DNA of 64,000 nt from Adineta ricciae (Eukaryota > Rotifera > Eurotatoria > Adinetida > Adinetidae), in contig CAJNOJ010000233.1 in assembly GCA_905250025.1 (NCBI GenBank), forward strand, positions 1 through 64,000. Reading direction: 5' to 3'. The translations under genes were made by a program, and so were the position numbers. Below are positions 21,901 through 35,345 of this stretch, piece after piece. Each line of letters starts with the position of its first letter. The first letter of the stretch is position 1. Below the pieces are notes generated by a model that saw nothing but the letters and a program-made list of their open reading frames with translations, had not been told where the DNA came from and did not search any database.

Positions 21901-22715
21901 GTCAATGTTCTTTATATAGATGTGCTAAATATGCAAACATTTTCATGTTCCTTTATAACACTACTGATCGAGAGTTCTGTCCTTTCTGTGAGCCTATACC
22001 AGAGAATAACCTCACGCACTCAGAAGCAGTTGAAAACTCATAAATTAAATATGAATTTTGTTGTACACTTCCTGCATTAGAATACTTCTTATTCATTCTG
22101 TCCTGAACGCTTTCCATTGGTGTTATTTGATTAGATGATATAGGAATGCAACTCAACTAGATTGAAGATCATGCTATTTAATGTCCAAACAGCAATTTCG
22201 TGAGGGTGAGTTTGAAAATAGGATTAAAAAGCAACTTTAGTGAGAAATCCTTTCACTTAGTCCACGATTCAATCTAATCAAATCCATATCTGGTATCGAC
22301 GATGATATGCTCAGATAAGTATGAAAAATTATCCAAAAAAGATCATCAAATCAAAGCAGGACTCAAATCCACATATTCCAATAACCGATCTGAGAATATT
22401 GGCTGAATACCTCTTTGGATTTAAGATTACCTCATATTTGAATATTTCTTGCGTCGCCTAGAATCTGCTCGGGTAATAGTTACTTTTCTTCTTTCTATGT
22501 ATTGAGGTCATCTTCTCCTTACATATATTCTTTGATTTTTACATACAGATACAATACACGCTGGCATAAATAGAGCCAGCCGATGTTTGTGACCTGTTCA
22601 TTCTCTCAAGATCGTTTCTTCCTTCGCACGTCCATCCATGTATAATCTAATCAACCGGTTTCGACCTTGCTCACAGGTTTTATCAGATAGCTTCGAAGTG
22701 TACATTGGCGCAGTA
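21901..22715. other. Non-coding spacer (allele 2 of 11169-12007)
   Basis: Same non-coding sequence as in allele 1 with substitutions and small indels. The hammerhead-like core is mutated here. Nothing else is recognised. Confidence 0.4.
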
Positions 22716-24008
22716 AATACTTAGGATGTATCAAAATCTGATGTCCTGGCATTTAAAACTTTATAGTAAAGTAAATATTAAATATTTTACTATAGAAATA
22801 CTTAGTATAACATCTCATCGTTCTTAACCTGTAGAGAACGTTCATTTTGGTTTTAAGTATAATATTCTGCTAAATAAAAGATATAGCGCTTATAGCCAAG
22901 AAAATACCTTGACACTGTAAAATCAGTATACGAAAAGAAAAATATATTCGTACTTTTATTCCATTAATTGTTCAAATAATCACCATTATTCTCTTTCTAA
23001 CAGTTTACCGAAAGTCTTTTTAAACTTATTTATTGGAATACTCTTCATCATGCTCGAAATCTCCTGAGATAGTGATTCTTCCTTTGTGTGCTGCGCCAAC
23101 TTGTTCTTGATATAATCAGGTAGCCAAAAGTCACACGGCGGCACAGTGGATGAATATGGTGGATGTGAGATGACTTCAATGCATTCTTCTATCAAATAAT
23201 CAGTGACATCTCGATAGAGATGAGAACGACCATTATCGTGATGGCTTTCGGTGTTTTTGGATCAGATCTATCCCAACGAACGATGGTTTTTGGTGATTCA
23301 TTTTCGCCAACTCATGTAGCATTGCTTGACTTGCGATCCATTTGTCTGTGATAGATTCATGTCTCACCACCAATAATAATATGACACAACCGCCACATTT
23401 CGTTTGTAAATTTCACTAAATTTTGACGACAATTTCTAAGTCGATGAGCAATCCAACGTGATGTTTTTTTTCTCATCTTCAGAAAATCATGAATAATTCG
23501 TTCTATTGTACTACGAGATAGATCAGTCTCAAACATAATGTCATCATCGATAATTTGTCCAACGAGAACGTTTTGCCCATGGAATATGATGGCGAGTCAT
23601 GTCCTAAGGATTCCGTAAGTTCGTCGAAGATCATTTTTGAATCAATTCTCAAAATAATTCGAATTTCGATATAATACCGATTAAATTCATCAGTCATGTT
23701 CAATAGCTTGTTTTACAATTGAAATCGAACACTAACACGATATGAAATTAAATGCTCCAGAACATGACATCATTGAAAATGACCAGAGAAAGTAAACAAT
23801 GGAAAATGTGAGCAGTTCCTGGATAGACAAAAACACTCGACAAAGCATAGTTAAATATAAAAATGATCCCTAAATTATATTCTTAATCTACAAGAGCATC
23901 TGAAACTTAAATCCAAAATGACCGTTCTCTACAGGTTAAGAAAGACGAGATGTTATGCTAAATATTTCTATAGTGAAATATTTGATATTTACTTTTCTAT
24001 AAAGTTTT
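22716..24008 (-). mobile_element. Degenerate mariner-like element (allele 2), right TIR truncated
   Basis: Allele of 12010-13433. The left TIR is present from about 22716. The right TIR stops near 24008, where allele 1 has some 85 bp more, so the end has been deleted. The frame at 22986-23195 shows the HPPYSS...PPCDFWLPDYI motif of mariner transposases and the ERE end. The frame at 23503-23703 shows the N-terminal MTDEFNRYYIEI. Dead copy. Confidence 0.75.
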
Positions 24009-24165
24009 AAATTACTTCTGATTTTTTTAGGCGCGTTTCTCATCAATGGAAAATACCGATATGAAATAATAATTTTTTATTCATTATGTGGCTATCTTTC
24101 TAATGCACTACGTCGATATAAGATGCAAAGATCTACTGAAAAAGTATAATTGTTTATAATTTTGT

Positions 24166-24744
24166 TTAGTTTTTTTCTTGATTCACAACTCTTTCGAGAG
24201 CATCAGGAAGGTCTTGCGGTCCTTTTAGAAGTACAATTTTTGCGTTAGGTGCTAATTTATGAACAAGATTTAAAATACGATTAAACCAATGAAGTATTTC
24301 AGCACGATCTGTTGAAATACCTTCTTCATGATACTTCGGTGCTTGGTCAAAACCATTGACATAACCGCCTAGAATAGAAAATAAAATCGATTATTTCACT
24401 CTTAAAAGAAAAGAAACAAACAAACCAAGAGCCACTACATCCCATTGTTTTTCTTTTAATGCATTGATAAATTCTTGATCACTTTTTTTTGTATTATAAA
24501 TACCGAAAATTTTTGTTTGTTTATATCCTAATGATGCTAACTGCTTTTGTGCGTCTGCCACTGGTTTGTTACCTGCACCAACGCCTAAAATTTTTAAATC
24601 TTGTACCGCAACTTTTGATGCAAGTGTTCTTGTAATAACATATGTTGAGCTAGAAAAGCCCTGTATAATAGAATAAAAGATTCTTGTATTAGTTTATTCT
24701 TCATCACGAAGAAATCTTACTGCATTGAATAATCGTCGTGACAT
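24166..24744 (-). CDS. Three-exon gene, 153-aa protein (allele 2)
   Basis: Exons 24721-24744, 24426-24660 and 24166-24368, with lengths identical to allele 1 at 13640-14218 and the same splice sites. The coding sequence differs by only a few substitutions while the flanks carry more and carry indels, which suggests selection on the protein. Function is discussed under allele 1; no family is recognised. Confidence 0.7.
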
Positions 24745-26144
24745 ACTTTGTGTTTTGCTATTGATGCAATAATATATTCTTCTTTTTACTCTGTGCCGCG
24801 TATTTCTTGTTTTTTTTTCTTTCTCTTTCCTTCGATCGATGTTATTTCTTTCTAAATGTCAGCCATTGACGTAGATTTATCAACATGCAATCTCTCCAAT
24901 ACGTCTCAGCGCCTCTAGATGGCAGATATTAGTAGGGAATGCATTGCTTGCAGTGTGATTAAAATTTCTGCTGCTAATACGACTGTTGAAGATGGTTTCC
25001 ATATTCGGTCCAAATTGAACAATCTAGGCCTTTAATAATTTATTTTTAACCCTTTCGAAGTGATGTAATCTATCGGTAAAACAAATTGCAAGACGTTAAA
25101 AAACTAGCGTTCACCTTTAACTCTAGAACAATAATTCGAACAACATTGGACATATCCTCACAAAAGTCTTTGCGGTAAAGAGCAGTTTCTTTTTGCACTC
25201 AATTGTGAAGTGGTGGCACCAGGAATTTTTACTAAGAGTGGGAGCTCAGGCCTGCTAAATATTAAACAGGTTCGGCTCAATATTATTGAATCTTTACGCA
25301 CGTGAGTTCGTCATCTTATGAACTAATTTATGTTGTTTATCATGACTCAGATAACTAGCGTTCCTTGCAGAACCTTCTAGAACTGATTTGAACTTGTACA
25401 AATATTAAAAAAACGAATGAAAATTATTTTTAGACAGCTTTTAAAAATATATATCATGAATTTTCTTCACGATCTCTAAAACTAAACATTTTGCCTACTA
25501 AACAATGTAATATTGAACATATTTTCATGAGATGATCAAGATTTTTACGAATATGAATAACTCGATCAACATCTACGTAATTGATTAAAATGAACGTTTA
25601 TTAGGATTGTTTGGACATGCTGTTAATTTTGGCCGAGCAGGAAGATCATTACATGATTTACTAATATCATCAGGCGTGAATTTTACTTGACGTGTTGTGT
25701 ACATGACCACAAGTAAGAGATAATGATGGAATGATAAAACTAACATCAATTGCATTTGGGTCAGTAGATGATTAATTTCTTCATAAATGGATGCAAAAAC
25801 AAGACTCAATTGTTCTACGTCTTTCGGAGTGCATTTCAGAGAATTGCATTTTACTTTAAACAACTTTTTGTAGTGTGGCTATTAACAATAAATCAACGGA
25901 AAATAAGAGAAAATCTCAATAATAAACTATCCGTAATACATTGTAACATCATTCAAATAAAATATCATTATTTTTTCTAAGATCTGGAAACAATCTCAGG
26001 GAAGGTCAGCCTACCCCCAAATCTTTGACACTTTTTATGCCAAATGGACTTTTACGTACTTGCTTTCCTAGAATGAAAAAAAAAACTGGAATTACGTCGT
26101 GTGTAGATGTAAGTTTCATACTCTCGACCCTCTTGGTTTAATAT
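24745..26144 (-). pseudogene. DUF4371-type transposase remnants and spacer (allele 2)
   Basis: Upstream spacer of the 153-aa gene, then eroded remnants of the transposase relic seen at 14790-15480. ARPKLTACPNNPNKRSF remains in the frame at 25585-25863, while the NASYLSHD segment is largely deleted. The rest is AT-rich without a gene. Confidence 0.4.
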
Positions 26145-26741
26145 TTATTGATATATCATAAAATTATTGTACATGTAATTTCTTGGAGTCCATAAATTAC
26201 CCATAGGATATGTGTAGGGATATCCTGAATTCTGTGGATATGGAGGAAATCTTAGTGTGATGATGTAGAGTTCGTCATCAGTCAAAAATGCAGCTATTGA
26301 TCGAGCAAAATGTCGACAATCATTGAGTCCAACTTCATATTCACCAAACTTTCGTATTTCGGTAGAAATGAAATATTTCAAATCAATTGCTTTTCTATTC
26401 GATCCTCCTACACGTCTTCCATCAGGTTTCCAGTAAGTAGGTTTAATTTCAACATAAATTGGCGAATATCCTTCAGGAAGAAGATCAGCAACTAAATGAA
26501 CTTTGAACGTTTGCCCTGTTTCAGTTTGGAAAACAACAAAACTATGATGAGTAAGCGTTTCATACACATAAAATTGACGAATGATCATTCCATCGTGAAG
26601 ATATTCTGAGTAATAGAACCGTTCAACGGGACGATAATTCATTTGATTATTCGAAGCATTGACGCCAACCAGATTAAAACTCGCAGCCAGCAGTCCCACA
26701 CCTCCCATAAACAAATCTCGGGTTTGTTGAACCAATGCCAT
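26145..26741 (-). CDS. 198-aa protein with NDCRHFA motif (allele 2)
   Basis: Intact allele of 16043-16639, with the same length from the ATG at 26741, the same HHSFVVFQ and GLNDCRHFARS motifs, and a handful of conservative changes such as E to G in the VGG-RR region. Two intact alleles argue for a real gene. See allele 1 for the tentative papain-like reading. Confidence 0.6.
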   Translation of the reverse strand: MALVQQTRDLFMGGVGLLAASFNLVGVNASNNQMNYRPVERFYYSEYLHDGMIIRQFYVYETLTHHSFVVFQTETGQTFKVHLVADLLPEGYSPIYVEIKPTYWKPDGRRVGGSNRKAIDLKYFISTEIRKFGEYEVGLNDCRHFARSIAAFLTDDELYIITLRFPPYPQNSGYPYTYPMGNLWTPRNYMYNNFMIYQ

Positions 26742-27191
26742 GATCAAAAGATAAACTATCAACGAAAGGAATTTCTAGTTTTCGCTATTTGGAAGACCAA
26801 ATAAATGTGGTTGCGTTCCACTGATTTTACGTTACGTACACTTCGTTGTTGTTTACTTATGTTTGTATCAGTGAAAAACACGTCATTCGATTTCCTATTG
26901 ATCGAATACTCATCTATACGGAACATGTGTGATAATTGACCGCCGTTTTGCTCACAAATAGAACGACAGTACATTAAAAAAAACGCACTTCCATAAGAAT
27001 TTCTTCATTTGTAATATCATTCATATTGAGACAATATGTGTCACATTTAAAAATATTATGAAAGTTATTACTCTGCGTCAACAATGACAAATAGAGGAAG
27101 CGAAAACATCACTTTCCAAAGAAAAAGAACATAAAACAGAGCGCACACGTATCAGTTGTATTTTCCATGCTGGAAAGCAAGCAGAGGTTTC

Positions 27192-28380
27192 ATGTCGAGT
27201 TTGGAACAGTTATCCAACGAAGTGTTACTTTACTTATTCGAATATAGCAATGAAGTTGATCTCTATTGCGGATTCTGTAAGTCTTAAAACTCCAGTATTG
27301 ACTCTCGATCAATATTGAAAACTGAACTTCAGACCATCTGCGAAGAGTATCTTCCAAGGATCGTCGATCGAGTTACTGCTTTACACTTATCGAATGGCAC
27401 GGACACTTCTGATCAGATCGAAGATGTTCTCAATTACTATATGCCACTTCAGATGTTTGTCAATCTCCGATCACTTACACTATCTCATATTTATTCAGAG
27501 CAAACTGTAATTGAGTTGAGCAATGAATGCTGTCAACTTCCTCATCTTACATATTTCGCCCTCAACAAATTTAACGCTTTCGATCGCGAAGATAATCGTC
27601 AACAATTCTTAAACAATATCTCCGACAACTTCATTATCTCTTTAAATTTTGTCTCTGCCAGATTATTTCAAATAACAACATATACACCTCGTCGGCGACA
27701 CACTTAGAAATCTCTCTAGATAGGGATTAGTTTTTAAAGAAAACACCACTCAGATGTCTACCACGATTCAGTGACTTGCTGCATAATCAACAAGAAAACA
27801 TAGAACGAGAATTATGGAAAATTCCATCAACCATATCACTGAAGCTGTTTGTTCGTGATGCAACATTCAATGGCCGAAGTTTTTTAAAACAAATGCCTAA
27901 CCTACGTGATTTAACAGTGAAATCAATAGGTACATATGCTGGTGCGCTAAACAGCTTGTTAAAAAATCGCCTGAATGATTCAGAACCATATGATACTGTA
28001 CAAACCGATTTCTCAAACATCAACGCACCCTTTCGCTTTTCGAATGTTTGTCACATGTGTATTGATTTACCGTTTCATAATCACATATGGTCTATTACTC
28101 CCACCCTTGACCACCTTCATTCATTAAGGGTGTCATTTCACGAATGTAATCTCGAAGTCAAAGGTCAATTTCAGGCAACTTTTCCATGGAATTATATCGA
28201 AGATACCGACGAAAAATATCTGAGCAATGAATGTTCAAATATCAAATGGCAACAATAAATCTCAACGATTAGATGAAGACGATGAACTTCTTCGATGTTT
28301 GAAAGATGCTTTAGATTCTTTACACGTCGTAGTGAGAGAAGATTTCTATGAGAACGGTATTCATCTATGGATTCGTTATC
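27192..28380 (+). pseudogene. F-box protein relic (allele 2)
   Basis: Starts with MSSLEQLSNEVLLYLFEY, the F-box, then a deletion removes the end of the F-box and the following codons near 27280. LRR-like frames follow at 27315-27707 and 27776-28258 (including LRDLTVKSIGTYAG, absent from allele 1). The frameshift near 28230 before the DEDDELLRCLKDALDSL tail is shared with allele 1. The gene was therefore already broken before the copies diverged, or that point is an unrecognised intron. Confidence 0.65.
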
Positions 28381-28467
28381 TTACTTCTCATTCATACTCT
28401 TGTTTTATTCGCTAATAAATTGTAGAGGATAAAATATGTGTATTATATATTTAAAAAAAGCTAGTCT

Positions 28468-31400
28468 TTACAATCTTATTTTGAAAATATTCTGTTCGGC
28501 TGCTAATGTTAATACTGTTGGCGGAGCATCATTCTTTTCAGATTTTTGAGTGAGTATACTCTCATGACGTCGTATCGAACGGCGATGTTCGATCTGCATT
28601 GAAACTCGCTTTCCACGAAAGACTTTCGTCACATCTGTCGCTGGCCATCCTTGCCATATTGTTCCTTCGTCTGTTGTGTCACCACTAAGAATCAGTGTAT
28701 GTTCTAACAGAGTTGAATCGTCTTCCATAGTTGCACCGGATAGGAGTCGACTTTGCGATCTGAGAACACATCGATTGCCGACTATTAAAGGATTCAATGT
28801 AAATCGTCCTTTCGAATTCAAATGACAAATCAGAGACGCATCGTCGACACAGCAATCGTCCCCTATTACCACTAAATCCGGTTCCGTCATCATTGGATCA
28901 CCACCGGTTGGATACAGACAAACATTATGGCCAATACGAGAACCCAAGCATCGATAGTAAAGACATAGATAGGCCGAGCCGCAGAATACGTCTAAAATAT
29001 GACGTCTGATACGTTGAATTCCAATGTACAGTTGCCACCGTTGACAATACGATGATTCATTCCAATTGTATTCACCTTGTCGGCGTCGACCAAACAATAA
29101 CCATTTGCATCGAATCTCAATGAATAGTGCGAATAATGCGATTGCTGTGTGGAATAGCGAGAGCATACTAACAAGTAGAAAGTAGGTGAAGACACCGATC
29201 TCAATATTTGTCGACGTCGACAATCGTGAAAGTTGTCGATAGATGCAGGCAATCACCTGAATACTAATGATAATCGGTGAAGCCCAGAGAATTGATCGAA
29301 AGACATTTACACTTAAATTGTAAATGACGTGTAACCAGAGTGGTATGACCCAGTAGCCAGTTTTTTCGCGTTTATAGAATGCTCTACCGAACGGTGTTAT
29401 CGTTTCTGTTTTCATTTGCGACTGTTGTTCATTACCAAGGCTCCACAATACAGCATTGCCTTCCTTCGATCCGATCCATATTGAACCAGACGGATAGGTC
29501 GTGTTTTCTTTTCCCAGACTGCCACTGCCCATAACCGTATTTCTTTCAACAGTCACACCAGGCAATAGGACACATCGATCAGCAATCATCGCGCCACTTT
29601 GAATGGTAATTCTGTTACTTTGTGTTTTGTCACCATTTGAACATGAAAAGTAAGAACGTGAACCAAAAACAACGTCGTCTTCGATGGTGAGAAGATCGTA
29701 TTCGTACGTGTTCAAACCGGACCCAGGCCAATAGATACGTTTTCCAATCCGAGCACCGAGAAGACGATAGATAACACTGATCAATTCATAGTGCGTACCT
29801 ATTAAATGAGAAAGCCCATTGAAATCGCCACCGGGTAACAATTCTTTCATTAGCCAATGTTTTAAAAGATGAATTTGTTGCTTGAGATTAGTCATAAATG
29901 TACGTTTTTGCTCTACTTGACTATGTTCTCTAAATTTACCAATAATGATCCATTTAACAAGAATGCAACCAACGACATAGATAAATGGGCGAAGGATATC
30001 CCGTGCTATGACTGCTAGTATATGGAATCCAACACGTTTTCCATCAGCGAAGAAGTAAACCACCGATATAAAATCATTTGATCGACCAGGAGAAGATATT
30101 TGGTCCGATAAAAGATATATCGCACCAATCCAAGGAGCATACGACAGGACTGTGACGATCAACACCACCGGCCAGCCGAACAGATATTTAATCGCAAAGT
30201 GTAAAATTACTGCTTTGGATGTTACTGTCCCTTGTTTATTAGCAGTTGTAAAATCCATTTCATGTGATGATGACAATGGCCCGAGCTGCATACCATCCAG
30301 CACGGTAGCACCCGGAGAAAGTCGTGTGTTCAACCCGATCGAGCAATTATGACCGATTTGAATCGGTGCTAACACCATATAACCCGTACTAAGTGTAAAT
30401 GGACTGATTATACATCGTTGAATCTTTACATTGGATTTGATTTTAACCAGATCGAATTCTCTAATCTGCGCATTTGGATCGATCGTCACCTGTTTGCCAA
30501 TCTTCGCACCCATTAGTTTGAGAAAGATAATACGGAGATTCTCATGCCATTCAAACGCGCCGAATCCAAACACTTTGATTGTTTGATCAACAAACCACCA
30601 TCGAAGATAGTATTGCCCCCAAAGCGGATAATGTCCACGCCGGTATTTCCCTATGACAAGCCATTTGACCAATAAACAAGTCCCGGGAAGTATCAAGAGA
30701 TTCAATAACAATCTGGCGGAAAGTATGGCGAGTACCAATGAAAGTACCTGTTTCCATTGTTCAACTGCCTTCCAATATTTTCTGTATAGAATTAGAAAAA
30801 CAACAAAGGAAAACCAGTGCACAGCGATGTAAACGGGTCTTAATAAAATTAACGATAATGACTGAACGAACAGTGCGGTCAAGCGTGTCGAGCTTTTGGA
30901 TTTAACTTCAAGACTCAACTTGTAGGCGTCAGCACGTGTCGTTCTCTTCCGAGAATCATTTTCAGGAACATCTGAAATAAGAATACGAACATAAACCAAT
31001 ATGACATTTGTGCAGGGAAATGATCAGTGAAATTACTTTGTTCTTGCTGTTGTTTCGCCAGCTTTGTAACGATATTTGGATCTTGTTCGCGAATCAGTGT
31101 ACAAAGTGAGCCAATTGTTCTGTTTACGTACATTTTCATTATTGCTATGCTTATACCAAATTCTTTACGGATTTTGTTGACTAGAAGACCGGCTTTCAGC
31201 GAGTTACCACCGACTTGAAAAAAATCCGTTTCTGAATTCATTGAAGTTTCTGTGCTGTCTTTTAAATCTAAAATCTCGCAAAATATTTTGATTAGAGCAC
31301 CCTCCAATGGACACTTCGACTGCTGATTTGCTGAATTGTTCGGGGTGAGCAAATCTAAAATGACGTTGTTGTTATCATCTCTTGGGATCTGTTCCACAAC

Positions 31401-31567
31401 AATTATGTCCTTTGGACGAAGATAATCGTGTAAATGTGTATCTAGATAATCCCAAATCGCTTCCTTTTCCAATAATTCGCTACTGACGACGTAGGCAATC
31501 GAATTTACCAATTCCAAATCAGCGATCAATGGATGTGAATTGAGAACTGCGTAGACTTGCTCGGAAT
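28468..31567 (-). CDS. Pls-like peptide synthetase, PCP and membrane/C-domain part (contig B, allele 2)
   Basis: Second allele of 18413-21512. The exon at 28468-30971 encodes the six membrane segments and three hexapeptide-helix-like domains without any stop. The 65-nt intron is at 30972-31036, and the exon from 31037 to 31567 encodes the carrier domain (DFFQVGGNSLKAG). Amino-acid changes are few and mostly conservative (for example R/K, V/I), so both alleles appear functional. It ends at an N exactly where allele 1 ends, but differs from contig C by three bases there, so C is not its exact continuation. Confidence 0.85.
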
Positions 31568-31568
31568 N

Positions 31569-33335
31569 GAGCAAATCTAAAATGACGTTGTTGTTATCAT
31601 CTCTTGGGATCTGTTCCACAACAATTATGTCCTTTGGACGAAGATAATCGTGTAAATGTGTATCTAGATAATCCCAAATCGCTTCCTTTTCCAATAATTC
31701 GCTACTGACGACGTAGGCAACCGAATGTACCAATTCCAAATCAGCAATCAATGGATGTGAATTGAGAACTGCGTAGACTTGCTCGGAATCGAGCGACACG
31801 TGTTGACAGGGAATGATCGACTTGGCTGGTGCGGTCATCGGTGGTGCTGTTGCTTCATAGAGACGACTATTGATCGAATCTGAGTCTTTCAGTTCTTTCA
31901 ATTGAAGACGTTCTGCTAGACCAATACGTATTGGTTTGTTCGTTCGGTTCTTTGGTAAATCGTTCATATATACAATCAATTGCGGCCATTTCGATGGATG
32001 TAATAAGTTAGCCAGAAATTTCTGAAGTTCGATTAAGCCAATACGTGATGCAGCATTGGATGGGACCAGAACAAGACCGATGGTTTCTTGTAAAACATCA
32101 TGTCCGACTGAGAATACCATTGCTTGACGAACGCGAGGATTCTGGATGATGGCCTCTTCAATTTCGGGTGGTGATATGATTTCACCACCACGGTTTATCA
32201 CCTCTTTCGTTCGTCCAGTGACGTAGAGAAATTTATCGTCATCGAGATAACCCATGTCACCAGTGTCAAACCAACCATCTTCTGTAAATGTTGAAGACCA
32301 CGGTACGTTTTCATAACCATCGAATAACGGTTGACCACGAATAAAAATTCGTCCGACTTTGTTTGATTCCGTTATTTTTTGTTTCTCATCGTCAAAAATT
32401 TCTATTTCAGGGCCACAAGCCATTCCCGACGTGCCACGTCGATTGAGTTGATAGTCAACAGAAGGACACGATATGGGCATACATTCAGTCATACCATAAC
32501 ATGGCAGGATAACAGTACTAAAAGCTTTTTGTAGTTGCTCTGCCATCGATGGAAGAAGACCTCCACCTGCGTTACAAATCATACGTAGATGACTATCTGT
32601 ATTGCCTCCATCTGCTCGTCGTTGTTCTTTTATTGTTAGAATAGCAGAGTGCATTGTTGGTACTGCATAGTACCATGTCACTGGACATTGCGGTGTTTTT
32701 AGAATATCCCAGAATAGGTTTGGATCAAACGCACTGCAAAGGATGGCGCTGCCAGCGGTGAGTATTGGTGCTAATACATTTCGTACGATACCACCGACAT
32801 GAAAAAGAGGCATCATGTTTAGATTACAATCTGTTGGAGTCAATTGCCATGAGAATGCCACACAAAGAGTGCCAACCATTAATGTTTTCAGGTTATACGG
32901 GACAGTTTTCTTTTGACCAGTTGTTCCGGATGTCTGTAGAAGCAGGCAAGTATCTTGTGGACCATTCAGAACCTTTTCTGAAACACTCGGAATTGTTTCA
33001 CTTATGTTCGATACCAATTGCAATTGCAATGATTCTTCCGTTTTCTTTACTTTTAATATCATCACCATGCTTTTCAATTGTTCGATGTTGACCAGATCGA
33101 CGTCAACGATCAGAGCTTTGATTTTCAGTATTCCAATATCGTGCTTAATTTCATCGATTGTACTGGACGAATTCATCGGCACACACGTACAATAGGAACA
33201 AGTGGCCAGAAGACAAAGACCAAGTTCGGTGCCATTGGGAAGAAGAATGCCGACGCGATCATTACATTGAATATGGAATTCATGCAAATTAAATTGATTT
33301 TCGATAAAATTTCTTATGTTCTTGTGTGTATAAAG
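31569..33335 (-). CDS. Pls-like peptide synthetase, adenylation domain (contig C)
   Basis: The AMP-forming adenylation domain that selects and activates the amino acid. In protein order (right to left here) it carries LLLQTSGTTGQKKTV (P-loop, about residues 188-202), PLFHVGG (about 235), YGMTE (338-342), DGWFDTGD (411-418), GRTKEVINRGGEII (432-445) and NRTNKPIR with the likely catalytic Lys near 525. A second partial C-terminal subdomain-like stretch (HPLIADLELVHSVAYV ... VEQIPRDDNNNV) comes before the carrier domain. All core motifs are intact. The contig overlaps A by 221 identical bases and E by 152, so this is the shared middle of the gene. Confidence 0.85.
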
Positions 33336-33336
33336 N

Positions 33337-33731
33337 GCTTTGATTTTCAGTATTCCAATATCGTGCTTGATTTCATCGATTGTACTGGACGAATTCATCG
33401 GGATACACGTACAATAGGAACAAGTGGCCAGAAGACAAAGACCAAGTTCGGTGCCATTGGGAAGAAGAATGCCGACGCGATCATTACATTGAATATGGAA
33501 TTCATGCAAATTAAATTGATTTTCGACAAAATTTCTTATGTTCTTGTGTGTATAAAGCACAGACAAAGTAGTAGAATAGATCGCGGGACGATGTTCATCA
33601 TTCTTTCCAGGTAAAAGTTGTAATATCGATTCGAACTGAAGTTCTTTAGAAATGTAACTGCCCAATGGTTGTTCAGAAGAATATTCTTCCTTTAACTTCG
33701 AGAGCAATCGTGAAACAATCGTTGTTTCCAT
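33337..33731 (-). CDS. Pls-like peptide synthetase, 5' end (contig D, allele 2)
   Basis: The ATG at 33731 starts METTIVSRLLSKLKEE. The frame runs through the N-terminal subdomain of the adenylation domain (NDRVGILLPNGTELGLCLLA) to the join at 33336. Positions 33337-33557 repeat 33115-33335 with a few base differences, so this is the other allele rather than a second domain. The apparent duplicated segment inside the long frame here is an assembly artefact. Confidence 0.8.
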
Positions 33732-35345
33732 TGAACTACAAGAAAAAACGAAAACGTAAATAAATATTCCAATACATAAAGACGTTTCTCATACCAAAAC
33801 CAATGTGAAATGTTTGAAATCTATTATCACGCTGCACTTTGGTAAAGTAATTTATACTTGAATATTCATGTATTTTTTTTTACTATTTCTCAATTTATGT
33901 TTGTTCAGATATATTTGCTTCATCTTAGATTTCTCCACTGCGTGGCTGCATATCAAATGTACTTTTTATGAGTACATCATTTCTACAAGAGAAGGGATTA
34001 GAATGGCGTTGTTTTACATTCGGATAAACGTTGATAAGAAACAAATACTGTTTGATATTTGTTATTTCCTTCCCGAAGAGAAAATACGTTTGGAATGTTA
34101 AAAATGATTAGTGAAATACAAGATTGTCGAATGATGATCATTCGATATTCCATCAAAAGTTCAATCGAGTTGGGATTAGCAACTGTATAGACTTTAATTT
34201 GATTGTTAAAATCTGCGTTGGTTGCTGTTGATGTGGTGACAACATTAGTTTAACAAAATTAGGTACAACAACTGAGATCATGCTTTTTTTTATCAATTCA
34301 GTAATCCGATCTTGAAAAACATGACAGAGTTAGAGGAATAAAAAAAAAGTACATGAAAGAAATGCGTAGTTTTTGGCATGACAATCGTTTGTCTGCATAA
34401 CTGCTAATACTTCTTCAATATCGACAGAACCGTTTCACATTATATGCTCGACTATATTCATGATATTCACTTCATTAAAGAACTTATGTGTATTGACATC
34501 GGTCGATAATTTTAATCTTCAATGTTTTTTCTTCTGCTTAGGATTATCTTAACGAGAACATTTTGAATCAATACAGTCGCCATCTTGCCGAAAAATCCTC
34601 CCGATCCCGATGGAATGTATTTTGAGTATTGAGCGTATCGAACCTTGTTAGAACTCTTCAAATGATGTTCCGCGTAAGAAATGAACTAAAAGAAAATCTT
34701 TATGTTTCTTATATTTACATTGATTCAATCGTATGTCTTAAGAGGAAAGAGTCGTAGTCCATTTACTGATCTGATACGATACGTTAAATCAATAAAGAAA
34801 TTCAACACCTTGGTATGCGCACACACAATTATATTCTTTGAGGAATACAATGATTGCCTAATCGTTATACAGAAGTCGAAAGCAAACAACCATTAGAAAG
34901 TACTTTTCGGATGAAGATTTTTCGATTGTCATTTCTATCATTGCAATGACATTGAAGCTGCATTTCGAACGTTCCATTTAGTCCAATAATGCACTCTGTC
35001 TATTGCATTGTGACAATCAAAATAAGAGATCTCTCACTGCTTTGCTTTGCTTTGGTTACCAACTCGAACACTTCTGATGCACTTGAGAATTTCAATTCAA
35101 ATTTCTACTTGTGCATGTCGAAAAGAATAGAAAAGGAAAAACAATCTTTGTAAAAGAAAATTTTCATGTACTTTTTCTGTGACCTTTCTACTACAGAAAA
35201 GAAGCTGTTATATACAACGGCAAATTTACTTTTATCATCATCCATTTGGAAACATTAAATTTGTCAATCAATAGAAAAAGATGAGTACGTTCAAATAAAC
35301 TACAATCATCAATGAACTTTATGTAAACAAGTTTTTTGTACACAG
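33732..35345. other. Upstream region of the synthetase gene (allele 2)
   Basis: No gene is recognised. Most of it is repeated at 40991-42590 upstream of the other allele, with substitutions and indels and no conserved reading frame. It presumably contains the promoter of the synthetase (minus strand) and of the glycine-rich gene (plus strand), but no element could be named. Confidence 0.45.

Noticed and set aside
22640..22700. Hammerhead-like motif in the second allele
   Set aside because: The core reads CTGATAA instead of CTGATGA, so it would not be functional even if allele 1 is.
10806..31567. A genuine 10-kb tandem duplication (two complete synthetase 3' ends, two 153-aa genes, two 198-aa genes)
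   Set aside because: The copies meet only at single-N joins, and the end of the first copy is identical to a non-adjacent contig. Allelic contigs placed in series explain it better.
31347..33557. Repeated segments inside the synthetase (two copies of the 74-residue stretches ending at 31567/31789 and 33335/33557)
   Set aside because: Each repeat is 221 bp flanking an N, an unmerged contig overlap, not protein-domain duplication.
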